Source: Saprospiraceae bacterium (lineage in GTDB: Bacteria; Bacteroidota; Bacteroidia; Chitinophagales; Saprospiraceae). Taken from it: 41,323 nucleotides of DNA. The position numbers and the translations under genes are program-made. Shown in pieces: positions 9,429 through 18,037 of this stretch. Position 1 is the first letter of the stretch; the number at the start of each line of letters is the position of its first letter. The stretch is from positions 1-41,323 of the forward strand of contig JAHDBF010000009.1 in assembly GCA_020630525.1 (NCBI GenBank). The letters are read 5' to 3'. Below the pieces are notes generated by a model. The model was not told where the DNA came from and did not search any database. It worked only from the letters and a program-made list of their open reading frames with translations.

Positions 9429-10376
9429 TTAGCTATTAAGAAAATGCATCATTTTGGTTTCACACCAGTAATTTTTATGTTTGGGCATACTGAATCCTAC
9501 ATGTCCGCCATATTTAGTAGTTTGTAAAAACAAGTTAGGGTTTTCATTTGCTTCATCAAAAGGTGTATTTTCTATTGGAAAGAAGGGATCATCGAGTGCA
9601 TTAATGATTAATGTTGGTTTGTCGATTTTGTGTAAAAATTGTCTAGATCCACACTTTGCATAATAATCTTCAGCTCCATCAAAACCGTGTAATTGTGAGG
9701 TATAATATTCATCATAATCCCAAACTGATTTTATTTTTGGTATATGAGATAGGTCAATTAAATCAGGAAATTGTTTGTGTTTTTGCCTTATTTTTATGTT
9801 TAGAGAATTAATAAAATTCTTAGTGTAAGCGATGTTTTTAAACTTCTTCATCTCTTGTGCACAAATCGACAAATCAGTAGGAACAGATATCGCTCCAGCC
9901 TTATGGATTTTATTAGATACTACAGAATTGCCCATATATTTAAGAACAATATTCCCTCCGAGACTAAAACCTACTAAAGAAATAGAGTCATAAATATTTT
10001 CATATTTCGAAATTACCAATTCTAAATCTTCTGTAAATCCGCTATGATATAAACGAGAAGTTTTATTTATCTCACCACTACATCCACGATAGTTTAGCGC
10101 AATTACATCCCAACCCATTTTAGCAGCAAGTTTAGCTGTTCCAATTATATATTGAGAACTTGAACTGCCTTCTAAGCCATGACATAGGATGATACATTTT
10201 TTATTATTGTCAAATAATGTATCAATATCGATAAAGTCGGCATCTGGTGTATTAATTCTAACTCTACTGTAATCAGCTGGTTTTATTTTCCTTCGAAAAT
10301 ATGCGTAATTGGTATTAAGGTGTCCATTTCTTAGATAAAATGGAGGACGATAATCGGAATCTGGTAATATTGGCAC
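9429..10376 (-). CDS. Alpha/beta hydrolase, YheT / EMB8-like family
   Basis: This protein of 315 residues has the alpha/beta hydrolase fold. The oxyanion region is LCHGLEGSSSS near residue 65, and the nucleophile elbow is GFSLGGN with Ser138. A catalytic Asp is likely in NALDDPFFP and a catalytic His in GGHVGF. The N-terminal YRPPFYLRNGHLNT motif and the early NYRGCSG are typical of the YheT/EMB8/ABHD1-3 family, predicted esterases or lipases. There is no signal peptide, so it is probably cytoplasmic. The start is GTG at 10376: an in-frame TAA lies immediately upstream and no ATG follows for 90 codons. It is divergent from the desaturase gene with a 111 bp gap. The natural substrate is unknown. 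Confidence 0.9.
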   Translation of the reverse strand: MPILPDSDYRPPFYLRNGHLNTNYAYFRRKIKPADYSRVRINTPDADFIDIDTLFDNNKKCIILCHGLEGSSSSQYIIGTAKLAAKMGWDVIALNYRGCSGEINKTSRLYHSGFTEDLELVISKYENIYDSISLVGFSLGGNIVLKYMGNSVVSNKIHKAGAISVPTDLSICAQEMKKFKNIAYTKNFINSLNIKIRQKHKQFPDLIDLSHIPKIKSVWDYDEYYTSQLHGFDGAEDYYAKCGSRQFLHKIDKPTLIINALDDPFFPIENTPFDEANENPNLFLQTTKYGGHVGFSMPKHKNYWCETKMMHFLNS

Positions 10377-10487
10377 TTACTAATGGCTTGATTTTGAGAA
10401 TAAATGAATGAGTATTCAAAAAATGGTCACATAAAAGCATAAATTTACTCAAAGTTCATTTTTTAGATACAAGACAAATCCAATTTT

Positions 10488-11459
10488 ATGTCAGACTTTA
10501 GCATTCCCAGTTATTTTACTTCAGCGGAAGATGAACCGCATAAGTCGAGGTGTAAGGCTATTTTGAAAGCGCACCCTGAGGTAACTTCGCTCATTGGCAG
10601 AAATCCTTGGACGGCGATGGTGTTATTGTGTTTGTCTTTATTGCAATTTGGAGTAGCGTATTATGTCGGAAATATGGGATTGTCTTATTGGTGGCTAGCC
10701 TTACTGCTTGCATATGGTATTGGAGCTTTTGCAAGCCATTGCATGTATGTAATCATTCATGAAGCAACCCATAATTTGATTTTTAAATCTAGATTTTTAA
10801 ACAAAGTTTCTGGAGTGGTAGCTGACTTAAGCAATACTTTTCCTGGCGCATTGGCATTTAGGATTTACCATTTAAAGCACCACGCGCACATGGGAGATTT
10901 TGATTTTGATGGCGATTTACCTTTGGAGTGGGAAGCGAAGTTGGTTAAAAATTCTTCTTGGAGAAAAGCGATTTGGATGTTTTTATTTCCAATTTTACAG
11001 ATTTCAAGAAGTATGTCGACTAAGAAAGTGAAGACTTTCAATATTTGGGTAATCATAAATCTATTTGTTGTTTTAGCAGTCGATGCATTGGTTATTTACT
11101 TTTTTGGCTTAAATGCAATAGTATATTTATTGGGGTCAATGATTTTCGGATTGGGATTACATCCTGTAGGTGCTCGTTGGATACAGGAGCATTTTACATT
11201 GGATGAAAATCAAGAAACTTATAGTTATTATGGTCCATTAAACTATGTTTCTATGAATGTAGGCTATCACAATGAACACCATGATTTTCCTTCGATTCCT
11301 TGGAACAGATTACCAAAGCTCAGGGCTATGGCACCAGAATTTTATGATACACTGATCTATCATGAGAGTTGGACAAAGCTATTGATGAGTTTTGTTTTTA
11401 ATCCATCGTATAGTTTGTATTCTAGGATTACTCGGATTGATGCTACTAATAAAATATAA
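10488..11459 (+). CDS. Sphingolipid delta-4 desaturase (DEGS)-like membrane desaturase
   Basis: This membrane fatty-acid-desaturase-type protein has 323 residues. The three histidine boxes of the diiron centre are intact: HEATH at 91-95, HLKHH at 128-132, and HNEHHD at 261-266. Four to five hydrophobic segments surround them. Along its whole length it aligns by eye with animal dihydroceramide delta-4 desaturase. Shared blocks include LGLHP, ETYSYYGPLN, NVGYHNEHHDFP-IP and a C-terminal YSR-TR, so it is closer to DEGS than to bacterial acyl-CoA or acyl-ACP desaturases. Known family members insert a 4,5-trans double bond (or a C4 hydroxyl) into the sphingoid base of ceramide. The true substrate here could be ceramide or a capnoid sulfonolipid. 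It is monocistronic, followed by a strong terminator. Confidence 0.9.
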   Translation: MSDFSIPSYFTSAEDEPHKSRCKAILKAHPEVTSLIGRNPWTAMVLLCLSLLQFGVAYYVGNMGLSYWWLALLLAYGIGAFASHCMYVIIHEATHNLIFKSRFLNKVSGVVADLSNTFPGALAFRIYHLKHHAHMGDFDFDGDLPLEWEAKLVKNSSWRKAIWMFLFPILQISRSMSTKKVKTFNIWVIINLFVVLAVDALVIYFFGLNAIVYLLGSMIFGLGLHPVGARWIQEHFTLDENQETYSYYGPLNYVSMNVGYHNEHHDFPSIPWNRLPKLRAMAPEFYDTLIYHESWTKLLMSFVFNPSYSLYSRITRIDATNKI

Positions 11460-11503
11460 GATTTAATCTAAATGCATTTTTTGAAAAACAGTTAAAAGCA
11501 AAA

Positions 11504-11535
11504 AAAAATCAGTTGGTGTAAACCAACTGATTTTT
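11504..11535. terminator. Bidirectional intrinsic terminator between desaturase and marC
   Basis: A 14 bp perfect inverted repeat, AAAAATCAGTTGGT / ACCAACTGATTTTT, encloses a 4-base loop (GTAA). It has A-tracts on the left and T-tracts on the right, so it can end transcription in both directions. It lies 44 bp after the desaturase stop and 27 bp after the stop of the convergent marC gene. Confidence 0.92.
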
Positions 11536-11562
11536 AATAAATATCCTTACTTAAAATTGTTG

Positions 11563-12123
11563 TTAAATGTATGCCCTTACCATTTGGAAGGCAATAGCGA
11601 TTAGGATGATGCCAAATACTTTTCTCAATGTTGAAACAAATTGATCTGACATTTTCTTTGAAAGCCAATCAGAAGATTTAAGGATGATATAAACAAACAA
11701 TAAGTTTAGTACTATCCCTACAAATATATTTACACTATCGTGTTCTGCTTTAAGTGACAAAATAGTTGTCAATGTTCCAGCTCCTGCCAAAAGAGGAAAA
11801 GCAATCGGGACTATACTTCCAGAACCACCTTCTTCGTGTTTATCCCTAAAAAATCTAATCCCTAAAACCATCTCTAATCCAATAAAAAAGATGATCAATG
11901 ATCCCGCTAACGCGAAAGAGGCTACCTCTACACCAAAAATCTTTAATACAGCAGCTCCAAAAAAAAGAAACAACAACATAATCAATGCCGCCGTCGCAGT
12001 TGCTATCCCTGGCTTGATTTCAACGCCTTCTTTTTTCATGTTAATAATCACTGGTAATGATCCAATGATGTCTATCACTGTAAAAAGAATTAAACTTACT
12101 GATAAAATAGATCCGATATTCAT
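11563..12123 (-). CDS. MarC family integral membrane protein
   Basis: This hydrophobic protein of 186 residues has about six predicted membrane helices. The N-terminal FTVIDIIGSLPVI stretch and the central FPLLAGAGTLTTIL motif are characteristic of the MarC/UPF0056 family (compare PLAIPLLAGPGAI in enterobacterial members). The cellular role of this family is not established, and a link to multidrug resistance was not upheld for E. coli MarC. It is divergent from an Lrp-type regulator across a 135 bp region with direct repeats, which makes it a candidate target of that regulator. The ATG at 12123 gives a membrane-inserting N terminus. Confidence 0.93.
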   Translation of the reverse strand: MNIGSILSVSLILFTVIDIIGSLPVIINMKKEGVEIKPGIATATAALIMLLFLFFGAAVLKIFGVEVASFALAGSLIIFFIGLEMVLGIRFFRDKHEEGGSGSIVPIAFPLLAGAGTLTTILSLKAEHDSVNIFVGIVLNLLFVYIILKSSDWLSKKMSDQFVSTLRKVFGIILIAIAFQMVRAYI

Positions 12124-12143
12124 GCTTCACAATTTTTATTTAT

Positions 12144-12241
12144 GACACAAAATAAAGGAATAAGACACAAATATGTTTTAAAAAACACACTACAGCGTCA
12201 ATATTTAAATAAATTAACTATAATTGTGTCAATATTTAAAA
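12144..12241. promoter_or_regulatory. marC / lrp divergent control region with paired repeats
   Basis: The 13-mer GTCAATATTTAAA occurs twice, at 12197-12209 and 12228-12240, offset by 31 bp (about three helical turns). GACACAAA also occurs twice, at 12144-12151 and 12164-12171, offset by 20 bp. GTGTCAA in the second 13-mer copy is close to the reverse complement of GACACAAA, so the two repeat types may be half-sites of one recognition sequence. Evenly phased sites next to a divergent Lrp/AsnC gene fit binding of a dimer or octamer and autoregulation. The repeats are seen directly; the binding is inferred. Confidence 0.55.
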
Positions 12242-12258
12242 TTATAGAATAAAAAGAT

Positions 12259-12732
12259 ATGTCTGAAAATCAAGTTGATTATATAGATGTCAGAATTATG
12301 AAAGAATTGACATCTGATGCTAGAATTCCGTTTGTTAAATTGGCAAAAAAACTCAAAGTCTCTAATACCTTGATCCATCAAAGATTGAAGAAACTCAGCG
12401 AAAAGGGCATCATAAAAAACGCTACGATTCACTTAGATCCTTGGAAATTAGGCTATGAAACTTCTGCCTATACTCAGATTATGATAACAGATTCTAAACA
12501 TCATAGACAGGTAGAAGACGAATTAAAGAAAATTCCAGAGATTGTAGAGTGCGTGAATATCATGGGTAGATATGCAATTTTGGTAAAGATTTATGCTAAA
12601 AACAATCGTCACTTAAGGGATTTAATATACGAAAGAGTACATACGATAGATGGCGTAGAAGGCACAAATACCACCACCTCTTTTGAAACTATATTCACGA
12701 GAAATGTACCGATATTAGTCGACCAAGGATAA
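12259..12732 (+). CDS. Lrp/AsnC family transcriptional regulator
   Basis: This protein of 157 residues has the classic two-domain layout. An N-terminal winged helix-turn-helix (about 7-60) contains DVRIMKELTSDARIPFVKLAKKL and a recognition helix around SNTLIHQRLKKL. A C-terminal RAM/AsnC ligand-binding domain (about 70-150) has the VECVNIMGRYAILVKIYAKN strand pattern and a TSFETIF end. Relatives sense amino acids and regulate amino-acid metabolism or transport. No effector can be read from this sequence. It is divergent from marC, with phased repeats between the two genes, and converges on the GDPD gene with an 18 bp gap. Confidence 0.95.
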   Translation: MSENQVDYIDVRIMKELTSDARIPFVKLAKKLKVSNTLIHQRLKKLSEKGIIKNATIHLDPWKLGYETSAYTQIMITDSKHHRQVEDELKKIPEIVECVNIMGRYAILVKIYAKNNRHLRDLIYERVHTIDGVEGTNTTTSFETIFTRNVPILVDQG

Positions 12733-12750
12733 TTAATAATTTTAAAATGT

Positions 12751-13671
12751 TTACTTTAAATCGTTTACTAGCTCAATTAGTATGTTTGGATAGTCAGTGA
12801 TAATGCCATCAACACCCAATTCCATCATCTTGATCATATCTTTTTTTTCATTCACTGTCCACGGGATTAATTTCATATTGTTGCTTCTACAATACGCTAC
12901 CATTTTTGCATTTACTAATTTGTAGTAGGGCGAGTAAATTTCAGGAATATGTCCTAATCTTTCGAGATTTTTTTCTATTGATTTAAGGTTTTCTATTAAA
13001 TACACTTGAGACCAATCTGGATATTTTTCTTCCATATATTGCAATACTTCAATGTCAAAACACTGTACAGTAGTTCTGTCTTTAATACCCAATGATGCGA
13101 TGGTTTCGAGTGTCAAATCTGTAAATTTTTTATATTCAGGATGGAAGATATTGTCATTTTCTTTGACCCTTTTTATCTCGATATTATAGTTAGGTTTCAA
13201 TAAGTTATTGTCTGCTACATATGCTTCTACTACAGTGACAAGATTTTTTAAAGTTGGTTTATGTGTTGCCATCTTTTTTTGCGCTGGATATTTTTCATGG
13301 AATAGCAGTCCAGTATCATATGATGCTAATTCTTTGGCTGTAAGCCTAAAAATATTGTAATTTTTTTCGACCTTTTCATCAATCCTTTCGCCTTTTAAAT
13401 CACTACAAAAGTGGTGTGATAAAAATGGATCATGAGATACTATAACTTGATAATCGCTAGAAACAACTACGTCCATCTCTAAAGTGTGAACGCCTAGATC
13501 CAATGCATGGATCATACCCGGAATCGTATTTTCAGGGTATAAACCCCTACAACCTCTATGTCCTTGAATGTCAATATTTTTATTCATAACAATAATAGAA
13601 TCTATGTTTTTTCTTGTGATACAGGCACTTATAAAAAATAGCGAAACAAATAAGATGGTAATTTTTCTCAT
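12751..13671 (-). CDS. Glycerophosphodiester phosphodiesterase lipoprotein
   Basis: This enzyme of about 306 residues has a lipoprotein signal peptide (MRKITILFVSLFFISAC), so it acts in the periplasm or at the membrane surface. It hydrolyses glycerophosphodiesters to glycerol-3-phosphate and an alcohol. The GDPD motifs are present: IQGHRGCRGLYPENT at the N-terminal active site, the metal-binding TLEMDV (ExD) with SHDP, and the C-terminal WTVNE plus GVDGIITDYP. I chose the ATG at 13671, which overlaps the upstream stop as TAATG, rather than a TTG five codons earlier. This gives a cleaner signal peptide and implies translational coupling with the upstream secreted protein. Confidence 0.94.
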   Translation of the reverse strand: MRKITILFVSLFFISACITRKNIDSIIVMNKNIDIQGHRGCRGLYPENTIPGMIHALDLGVHTLEMDVVVSSDYQVIVSHDPFLSHHFCSDLKGERIDEKVEKNYNIFRLTAKELASYDTGLLFHEKYPAQKKMATHKPTLKNLVTVVEAYVADNNLLKPNYNIEIKRVKENDNIFHPEYKKFTDLTLETIASLGIKDRTTVQCFDIEVLQYMEEKYPDWSQVYLIENLKSIEKNLERLGHIPEIYSPYYKLVNAKMVAYCRSNNMKLIPWTVNEKKDMIKMMELGVDGIITDYPNILIELVNDLK

Positions 13672-14255
13672 TATGCTTTTGAACAAACCTTTAAGTTTGA
13701 GACATTATCAATAAGTATGTTCCCTTTATAGCTAAATTTTCCTTCGGAATGGAAAGCTTCTAATATGATATACTTTGACCTTGATTCGGGAATAAATTCA
13801 AAATCAAATGTCTTCCAATCAGAATTGTCAATCAAAGGGCTTTCGAAAATTAATTGATCTTTATCGCATTTTCCATTCCCTATCCAGATCCTCAATTTTA
13901 ATGGATTGTCATATCCTGTATAATTTTCAGATTTGGAAAGGTCTACACTCATTTTGTAGCACATTTCAGTTTCTAATATTTGGGAAAACCGCTGTCCGAT
14001 ACTCTCCCAGGTTCCATTTTCTCTTGATATTAATCCTACAAAAGTTTCTCCTTCTGAGGCTTCCTCGTATACTCCCCAGAATCCAGGAAGAATGTCTGGC
14101 GTCGAACCTCGTTCACAAGGCAACCAACCCATTGGCACTGTTGCGTCTGCTGGTTCATCTTCAAATGATGGATTTTTTAATGTTATTTGGGCATGAACAC
14201 TTTGACTAAGTAAGAAAAATAGTATTAGGAATATGAATTTGTTAATCTTGTTCAT
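13671..14255 (-). CDS. Secreted carbohydrate-binding-like protein of unknown function
   Basis: The protein has about 194 residues and a signal peptide, MNKINKFIF...QSVHAQ. An alternative ATG at 14273 adds six residues. The mature part begins TLKNPSFEDEP and holds PMGWLPCERGSTPD. It ends with a strand pattern (KTFDFEFIPES, YIILEAFH, ILIDNVSNLKVC) typical of galactose-binding-like jelly-roll (CBM-type) domains found in Bacteroidota cell-surface proteins. No catalytic residues or sorting tail were seen. The stop overlaps the GDPD start, so the two are probably one operon and may act together at the envelope. The ligand is unknown. Confidence 0.8.
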   Translation of the reverse strand: MNKINKFIFLILFFLLSQSVHAQITLKNPSFEDEPADATVPMGWLPCERGSTPDILPGFWGVYEEASEGETFVGLISRENGTWESIGQRFSQILETEMCYKMSVDLSKSENYTGYDNPLKLRIWIGNGKCDKDQLIFESPLIDNSDWKTFDFEFIPESRSKYIILEAFHSEGKFSYKGNILIDNVSNLKVCSKA

Positions 14256-14529
14256 AGTATTTTTTACTGACATTAAAACTAAAATTTTCTTTTTATGAAA
14301 GAATGGAAATTCATGCTTTTATGAATATTTTAATGATAAAATAATGGGGAATCGATTGCATTCCAAATATCTGCTTATACTAAAAAATTAATTTTTATCA
14401 CATTCCAATCAAAAATGATTCTATTCTCGTCTAAATCTGTAACAGAAATCTAATAAATGATTGATTCTGTAGAGTATTTGTCTATATAAGCGGTTCTTTT
14501 TATATTTTTACACCTTAAATATAATTTAC

Positions 14530-14865
14530 ATGTCTAAGTCTAAGAAGAACAAAAAATTATCTGCCGAAGTAGAAGCGATTACCAAAAAGTCAGCTAATGC
14601 AAATACGCAAAATAAAACCGCTAGAGCATCTAGAACTTCTTCGCTGACTCAAGAGCCAGTAATTTTTGGGAAGCAGAATTATACTTTGATGCTTGCTGGG
14701 ATCGGATTAATCATTATTGGCATGTTTTTAATGATGGGCGGTCATATGCCAAGCCCAGATGTTTGGGACGAAAGTCTCATCTATTCTTTTAGAAGAACTG
14801 TGTTGGCTCCGTTTGTAATTTTAGTTGGTTTGGGGATTCAGTTTTTTGCTATTTTCAAAAAGTAA
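14530..14865 (+). CDS. DUF3098 family membrane protein
   Basis: This small protein of 111 residues has a Lys-rich, low-complexity cytoplasmic N terminus (about 1-45). Two membrane helices follow (about 52-72 and 88-108), separated by a GGHMPSPDVWDES-SIYSFRRT loop. The PVIFGKQNY entry and the FRRT-xAP segment are the DUF3098 signature, a Bacteroidota family usually found next to ftsX and uppP. Here ftsX is not upstream; a 256 bp AT-rich gap is found instead. The gene starts a six-gene operon and ends 3 bp before uppP. Its function is unknown, but the neighbourhood suggests an envelope or division role. Confidence 0.88.
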   Translation: MSKSKKNKKLSAEVEAITKKSANANTQNKTARASRTSSLTQEPVIFGKQNYTLMLAGIGLIIIGMFLMMGGHMPSPDVWDESLIYSFRRTVLAPFVILVGLGIQFFAIFKK

Positions 14866-14868
14866 AAC

Positions 14869-15666
14869 ATGTTAGACATTGTTGAAGCATTTGTGCTTGG
14901 CATTGTCCAAGGACTGACTGAGTTTTTGCCAGTAAGTAGCAGTGGACATTTAGAAATTGCAAAAGCTTTATTAAACGATGATAGTATCGCAGAGCAAAGT
15001 CTATTTACCACAGTCTTACTGCATTTCGCCACTGCTCTTGCTACCATTGTTGTCTTTAGAAAAGACATTTTTGAGATTATTTTCAATTGTTTTAAATCTG
15101 ATGGAAAACAACAACGCAATTTTATATTATACATCATTTTAAGTATGATTCCTGCAGTAATAGTAGGTCTAACCATGGAAGATTTTATCGAAGGATTATT
15201 TTCTAGAAATCTTTTATTAATAGGTTTTATGTTATTGATTACTGGACTATTGTTATTGTTTGCAGATAGAAGTTTTAACGGTAAAAAACCAGTTGGGGTG
15301 TTTAGTGCGATTACAATTGGAATTGCTCAAGCGATAGCAATTTTACCAGGTATCTCTCGATCAGGAGCGACGATTTCAACAGCATTAATACTCGGAGTGG
15401 ATAGAACAAAAGCAGCACGATTTAGCTTTTTAATGGTAGTCCCATTGATATTTGGAAAAATTGCTAAAGACTTATTGGATGGTTCTTTTTTTGAGAATGT
15501 ACCTTCCGCTGGCTATGCAACTGTGGGGTTTTTAGCGGCTTTTTTTTCAGGATTATTTGCATGTAAATTTATGATAGGTATTGTAAATAATCATGGATTA
15601 AAATATTTTGCGTATTACTGCTTTGCTGTTTTTGGATGGATAATGATTGCAAATTTTGTTTTATGA
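14869..15666 (+). CDS. uppP: Undecaprenyl-diphosphate phosphatase (BacA family)
   Basis: This integral membrane enzyme of 265 residues dephosphorylates undecaprenyl diphosphate. It recycles the lipid carrier for peptidoglycan and surface polysaccharide and often confers bacitracin tolerance. The two signature motifs are present: QGLTEFLPVSSSGH near residue 15 and PGISRSGATIS near residue 160. About eight hydrophobic helices are visible. The stop TGA overlaps the truB ATG (ATGA), indicating translational coupling. Confidence 0.97.
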   Translation: MLDIVEAFVLGIVQGLTEFLPVSSSGHLEIAKALLNDDSIAEQSLFTTVLLHFATALATIVVFRKDIFEIIFNCFKSDGKQQRNFILYIILSMIPAVIVGLTMEDFIEGLFSRNLLLIGFMLLITGLLLLFADRSFNGKKPVGVFSAITIGIAQAIAILPGISRSGATISTALILGVDRTKAARFSFLMVVPLIFGKIAKDLLDGSFFENVPSAGYATVGFLAAFFSGLFACKFMIGIVNNHGLKYFAYYCFAVFGWIMIANFVL

Positions 15667-16388
15667 TTATTGTAAAACCTACAGATGATCCATTATCAAT
15701 AGATTACCAAGCTGGCGCAATGATCATGATTGACAAACCAATAGGTTGGACAAGCTTTGATGTGGTCAATAAGATCCGATATAGATTAAAAAATCATCTA
15801 CAAGTAAAAAAAATTAAAGTTGGTCACGCAGGAACATTAGATCCATTGGCAACTGGATTGTTGATACTTTGTACTGGAAAGGCAACTAAGCAAATTGAGA
15901 CTTTTCAAAATCAAGTAAAAAAATATAGTGGATGCATAAAGCTTGGTGCCACAACTCCAAGCTATGATGCTGAATTTGAAGAAGAGAATATAAAAGACAC
16001 TGCGCATTTAAGTCAATCGCAAGTATTAGATGCATGTTACTCGTTCAAAGGAGAAATTGATCAGCTTCCTCCCAACTTTTCTGCATTAAAGATTAATGGG
16101 AAAGCGTCTTACAAATGGGCAAGAAAAGGAATCGTCAAAGAATTAAAATCAAGAAAAATAACTTTTTACGACATCCAAATTCCAAAAATTGAATTACCAT
16201 ATGCTTACTTTTGTGTAGAATGCAGCAAAGGAACATATATTAGATCATTTGCGCATGATGTCGGACAAAAACTTGATGTTGGCGCATATTTAACAGAATT
16301 GCGACGTTTAAGCATCGGAGAATATACGATAGAAAATGCATGGAATCTCGACAAATGGGTTGATGTATTCGAAAGTAAACAAGAATAA
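15663..16388 (+). CDS. truB: tRNA pseudouridine(55) synthase
   Basis: This enzyme of 241 residues makes pseudouridine 55 in the T loop of tRNAs. Motif II, GHAGTLDPLATGLL, carries the catalytic Asp60. KPIGWTSFDVV (motif I) and the ECSKGTYIRS motif (III) are also present. It ends without an obvious PUA domain, as in many short TruB proteins. I chose the ATG at 15663, which overlaps the uppP stop as ATGA. An in-frame ATG at 15636 would put nine extra residues inside uppP. Confidence 0.96.
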   Translation: MIIVKPTDDPLSIDYQAGAMIMIDKPIGWTSFDVVNKIRYRLKNHLQVKKIKVGHAGTLDPLATGLLILCTGKATKQIETFQNQVKKYSGCIKLGATTPSYDAEFEEENIKDTAHLSQSQVLDACYSFKGEIDQLPPNFSALKINGKASYKWARKGIVKELKSRKITFYDIQIPKIELPYAYFCVECSKGTYIRSFAHDVGQKLDVGAYLTELRRLSIGEYTIENAWNLDKWVDVFESKQE

Positions 16389-16391
16389 TTA

Positions 16392-17303
16392 ATGTCTATT
16401 GAAGTAAAAGGAATATCAAAAATGTATGGTGCCCAAAAAGCACTAAATAGTATACATTTCTCAGCTCAGAAAGGTGAAATTGTAGGATTACTTGGTCCCA
16501 ATGGTGCAGGTAAAACTACACTGATGAAAATACTTACTTGCTTTTTGCCAGCTACAGAAGGTGAGGCAACGGTATGTGGGTATGATGTTAATACAGACTC
16601 TTTAGAGATCAGAAAAAAGATAGGTTATTTACCTGAGCATAATCCATTATACAGAGAAATGTATGTACGAGAATACCTTGCTTTTATCGCTAAGGTATTT
16701 AATGTCCCCAATCCAAAATCTAGAATAGAAGAACTTATAGAACAAACAGGACTAAGTCCAGAAGCCAACAAGAAAATTGAGTTTTTATCTAAAGGATACC
16801 GCCAAAGGGTTGGCATCGCGCAAGCTCTGATGAATGATCCAGAAGTCTTGATCTTAGATGAGCCAACCTCTGGATTGGACCCAAATCAGATGGTAGAAAT
16901 CCGTGCGTTAATAAGAAATATAGCTAAAGAAAAACTCGTGATTTTTTCTTCGCATATCATGGATCAGGTAGAAGCATTGTGTAGTAGATTAATCATTTTA
17001 AGAAATGGAGAATTAGTTGCAGATGATGCGATCGAAAATATTTCTTCGACAATAAATGGAGAGAAAAAAATCAGCGTTATTTTTAAACATAATATTGATC
17101 TAAGCTTATTGAAAAATATCGCATCAGTTTCACGAGTAGAACAAAATGGGAATAAATTTTTCTTGTTTTGTGATACCAATACTGACATCAGAGAAAATGT
17201 ATTTGATTTGGCAGTTGCTCAAAAAAATAAGTTGTTAATGATGCAAGAAGAATCATCATCGGTATCATCAATTTTCCAATCCATCACAAAAATTGAATCT
17301 TAA
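16392..17303 (+). CDS. gldA: Gliding motility-associated ABC transporter ATP-binding subunit
   Basis: This ABC ATPase of 303 residues has Walker A GPNGAGKTT (35-43), the signature LSKGYRQRVGIAQAL (about 134-148), and Walker B LILDEPTSGLDP followed by a switch His in FSSHIMDQ. A C-terminal extension of about 80 residues past the ATPase core fits the GldA group. GldA pairs with GldF and GldG in a membrane complex needed for gliding in Flavobacterium johnsoniae. Here all three genes are adjacent with gaps of 2 bp or an overlap. The exported substrate is still unknown in the family. Confidence 0.93.
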   Translation: MSIEVKGISKMYGAQKALNSIHFSAQKGEIVGLLGPNGAGKTTLMKILTCFLPATEGEATVCGYDVNTDSLEIRKKIGYLPEHNPLYREMYVREYLAFIAKVFNVPNPKSRIEELIEQTGLSPEANKKIEFLSKGYRQRVGIAQALMNDPEVLILDEPTSGLDPNQMVEIRALIRNIAKEKLVIFSSHIMDQVEALCSRLIILRNGELVADDAIENISSTINGEKKISVIFKHNIDLSLLKNIASVSRVEQNGNKFFLFCDTNTDIRENVFDLAVAQKNKLLMMQEESSSVSSIFQSITKIES

Positions 17304-17305
17304 TT

Positions 17306-18037
17306 ATGGGCGCAATTTATTGGAAAGAATTACAATCATTTTTTAGTTCGTTGATCGCATATGTTGTATTGACTTTATTTTTATTGATACTCGGTTTATT
17401 CCTTTGGGTATTTAAGGATACGAGCATATTAACTTACAATTATGCAGGATTAGATCAGTTGTTTAGCATTGCTCCGATGGTCTTGATGTTTTTGATTCCA
17501 GCAGTAACGATGCGTTCTTTTTCAGAAGAATATCAGTTTGGGACGATAGAGTTATTAACTACAAAACCATTGACCGATATCCAGATAATATTAGGAAAGT
17601 TTTTCGCCAATTTTACTTTAGTATGCTTTGCGTTAATTCCTACATTGATATATTTCTATTCTGTTTATCAATTGGGTTCTCCCAAAGGTAATTTAGATAT
17701 TGGTGCGACTATAGGATCTTACATTGGACTGTTTTTTTTGGCAGGAATATTTGTATCGATTGGTTTGTTTTGTTCGAGCTTAAGTCGTAATCAGATCGTC
17801 GCTTTTTTATTGGGATCCTTCCTTTGTTTTTTTATTCATTGGGCATTTGAGTACATAAGTGATATGTCAATATTTTTTGGAAAGACAGATGATATTGTAC
17901 AAAAGATCGGTGCATATAATCACTATCAATCTATAAGCAAAGGAAAGATTGATTCTAGAGATGTGATCTATTTTGTATCGATGATTACTTTATTTATATG
18001 GCTGACAAATGTAGTCTTATCAAAAAGAAGATGGTAA
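17306..18037 (+). CDS. gldF: Gliding motility-associated ABC transporter permease subunit
   Basis: This membrane protein of 243 residues has six predicted helices. It starts with the short amphipathic MGAIYWKELQSFFSSLIAYV typical of ABC-2 permeases. The PAVTMRSFSEEYQFGTIELL motif between helices 2 and 3 is the conserved ABC-2/GldF signature. It presumably forms the channel with GldA. The stop overlaps the gldG start (TAATG). Confidence 0.93.
   Translation: MGAIYWKELQSFFSSLIAYVVLTLFLLILGLFLWVFKDTSILTYNYAGLDQLFSIAPMVLMFLIPAVTMRSFSEEYQFGTIELLTTKPLTDIQIILGKFFANFTLVCFALIPTLIYFYSVYQLGSPKGNLDIGATIGSYIGLFFLAGIFVSIGLFCSSLSRNQIVAFLLGSFLCFFIHWAFEYISDMSIFFGKTDDIVQKIGAYNHYQSISKGKIDSRDVIYFVSMITLFIWLTNVVLSKRRW

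Noticed and set aside
13672-13686. TTG start that would add five residues to the GDPD lipoprotein
   Set aside because: The ATG at 13671 gives a clean lipoprotein signal and the coupled TAATG junction.
17998-18036. Earlier ATGs that would extend gldG into gldF by up to 40 bp
   Set aside because: The ATG at 18037 overlaps the gldF stop as TAATG and gives the normal short N-terminal segment before the first membrane helix.
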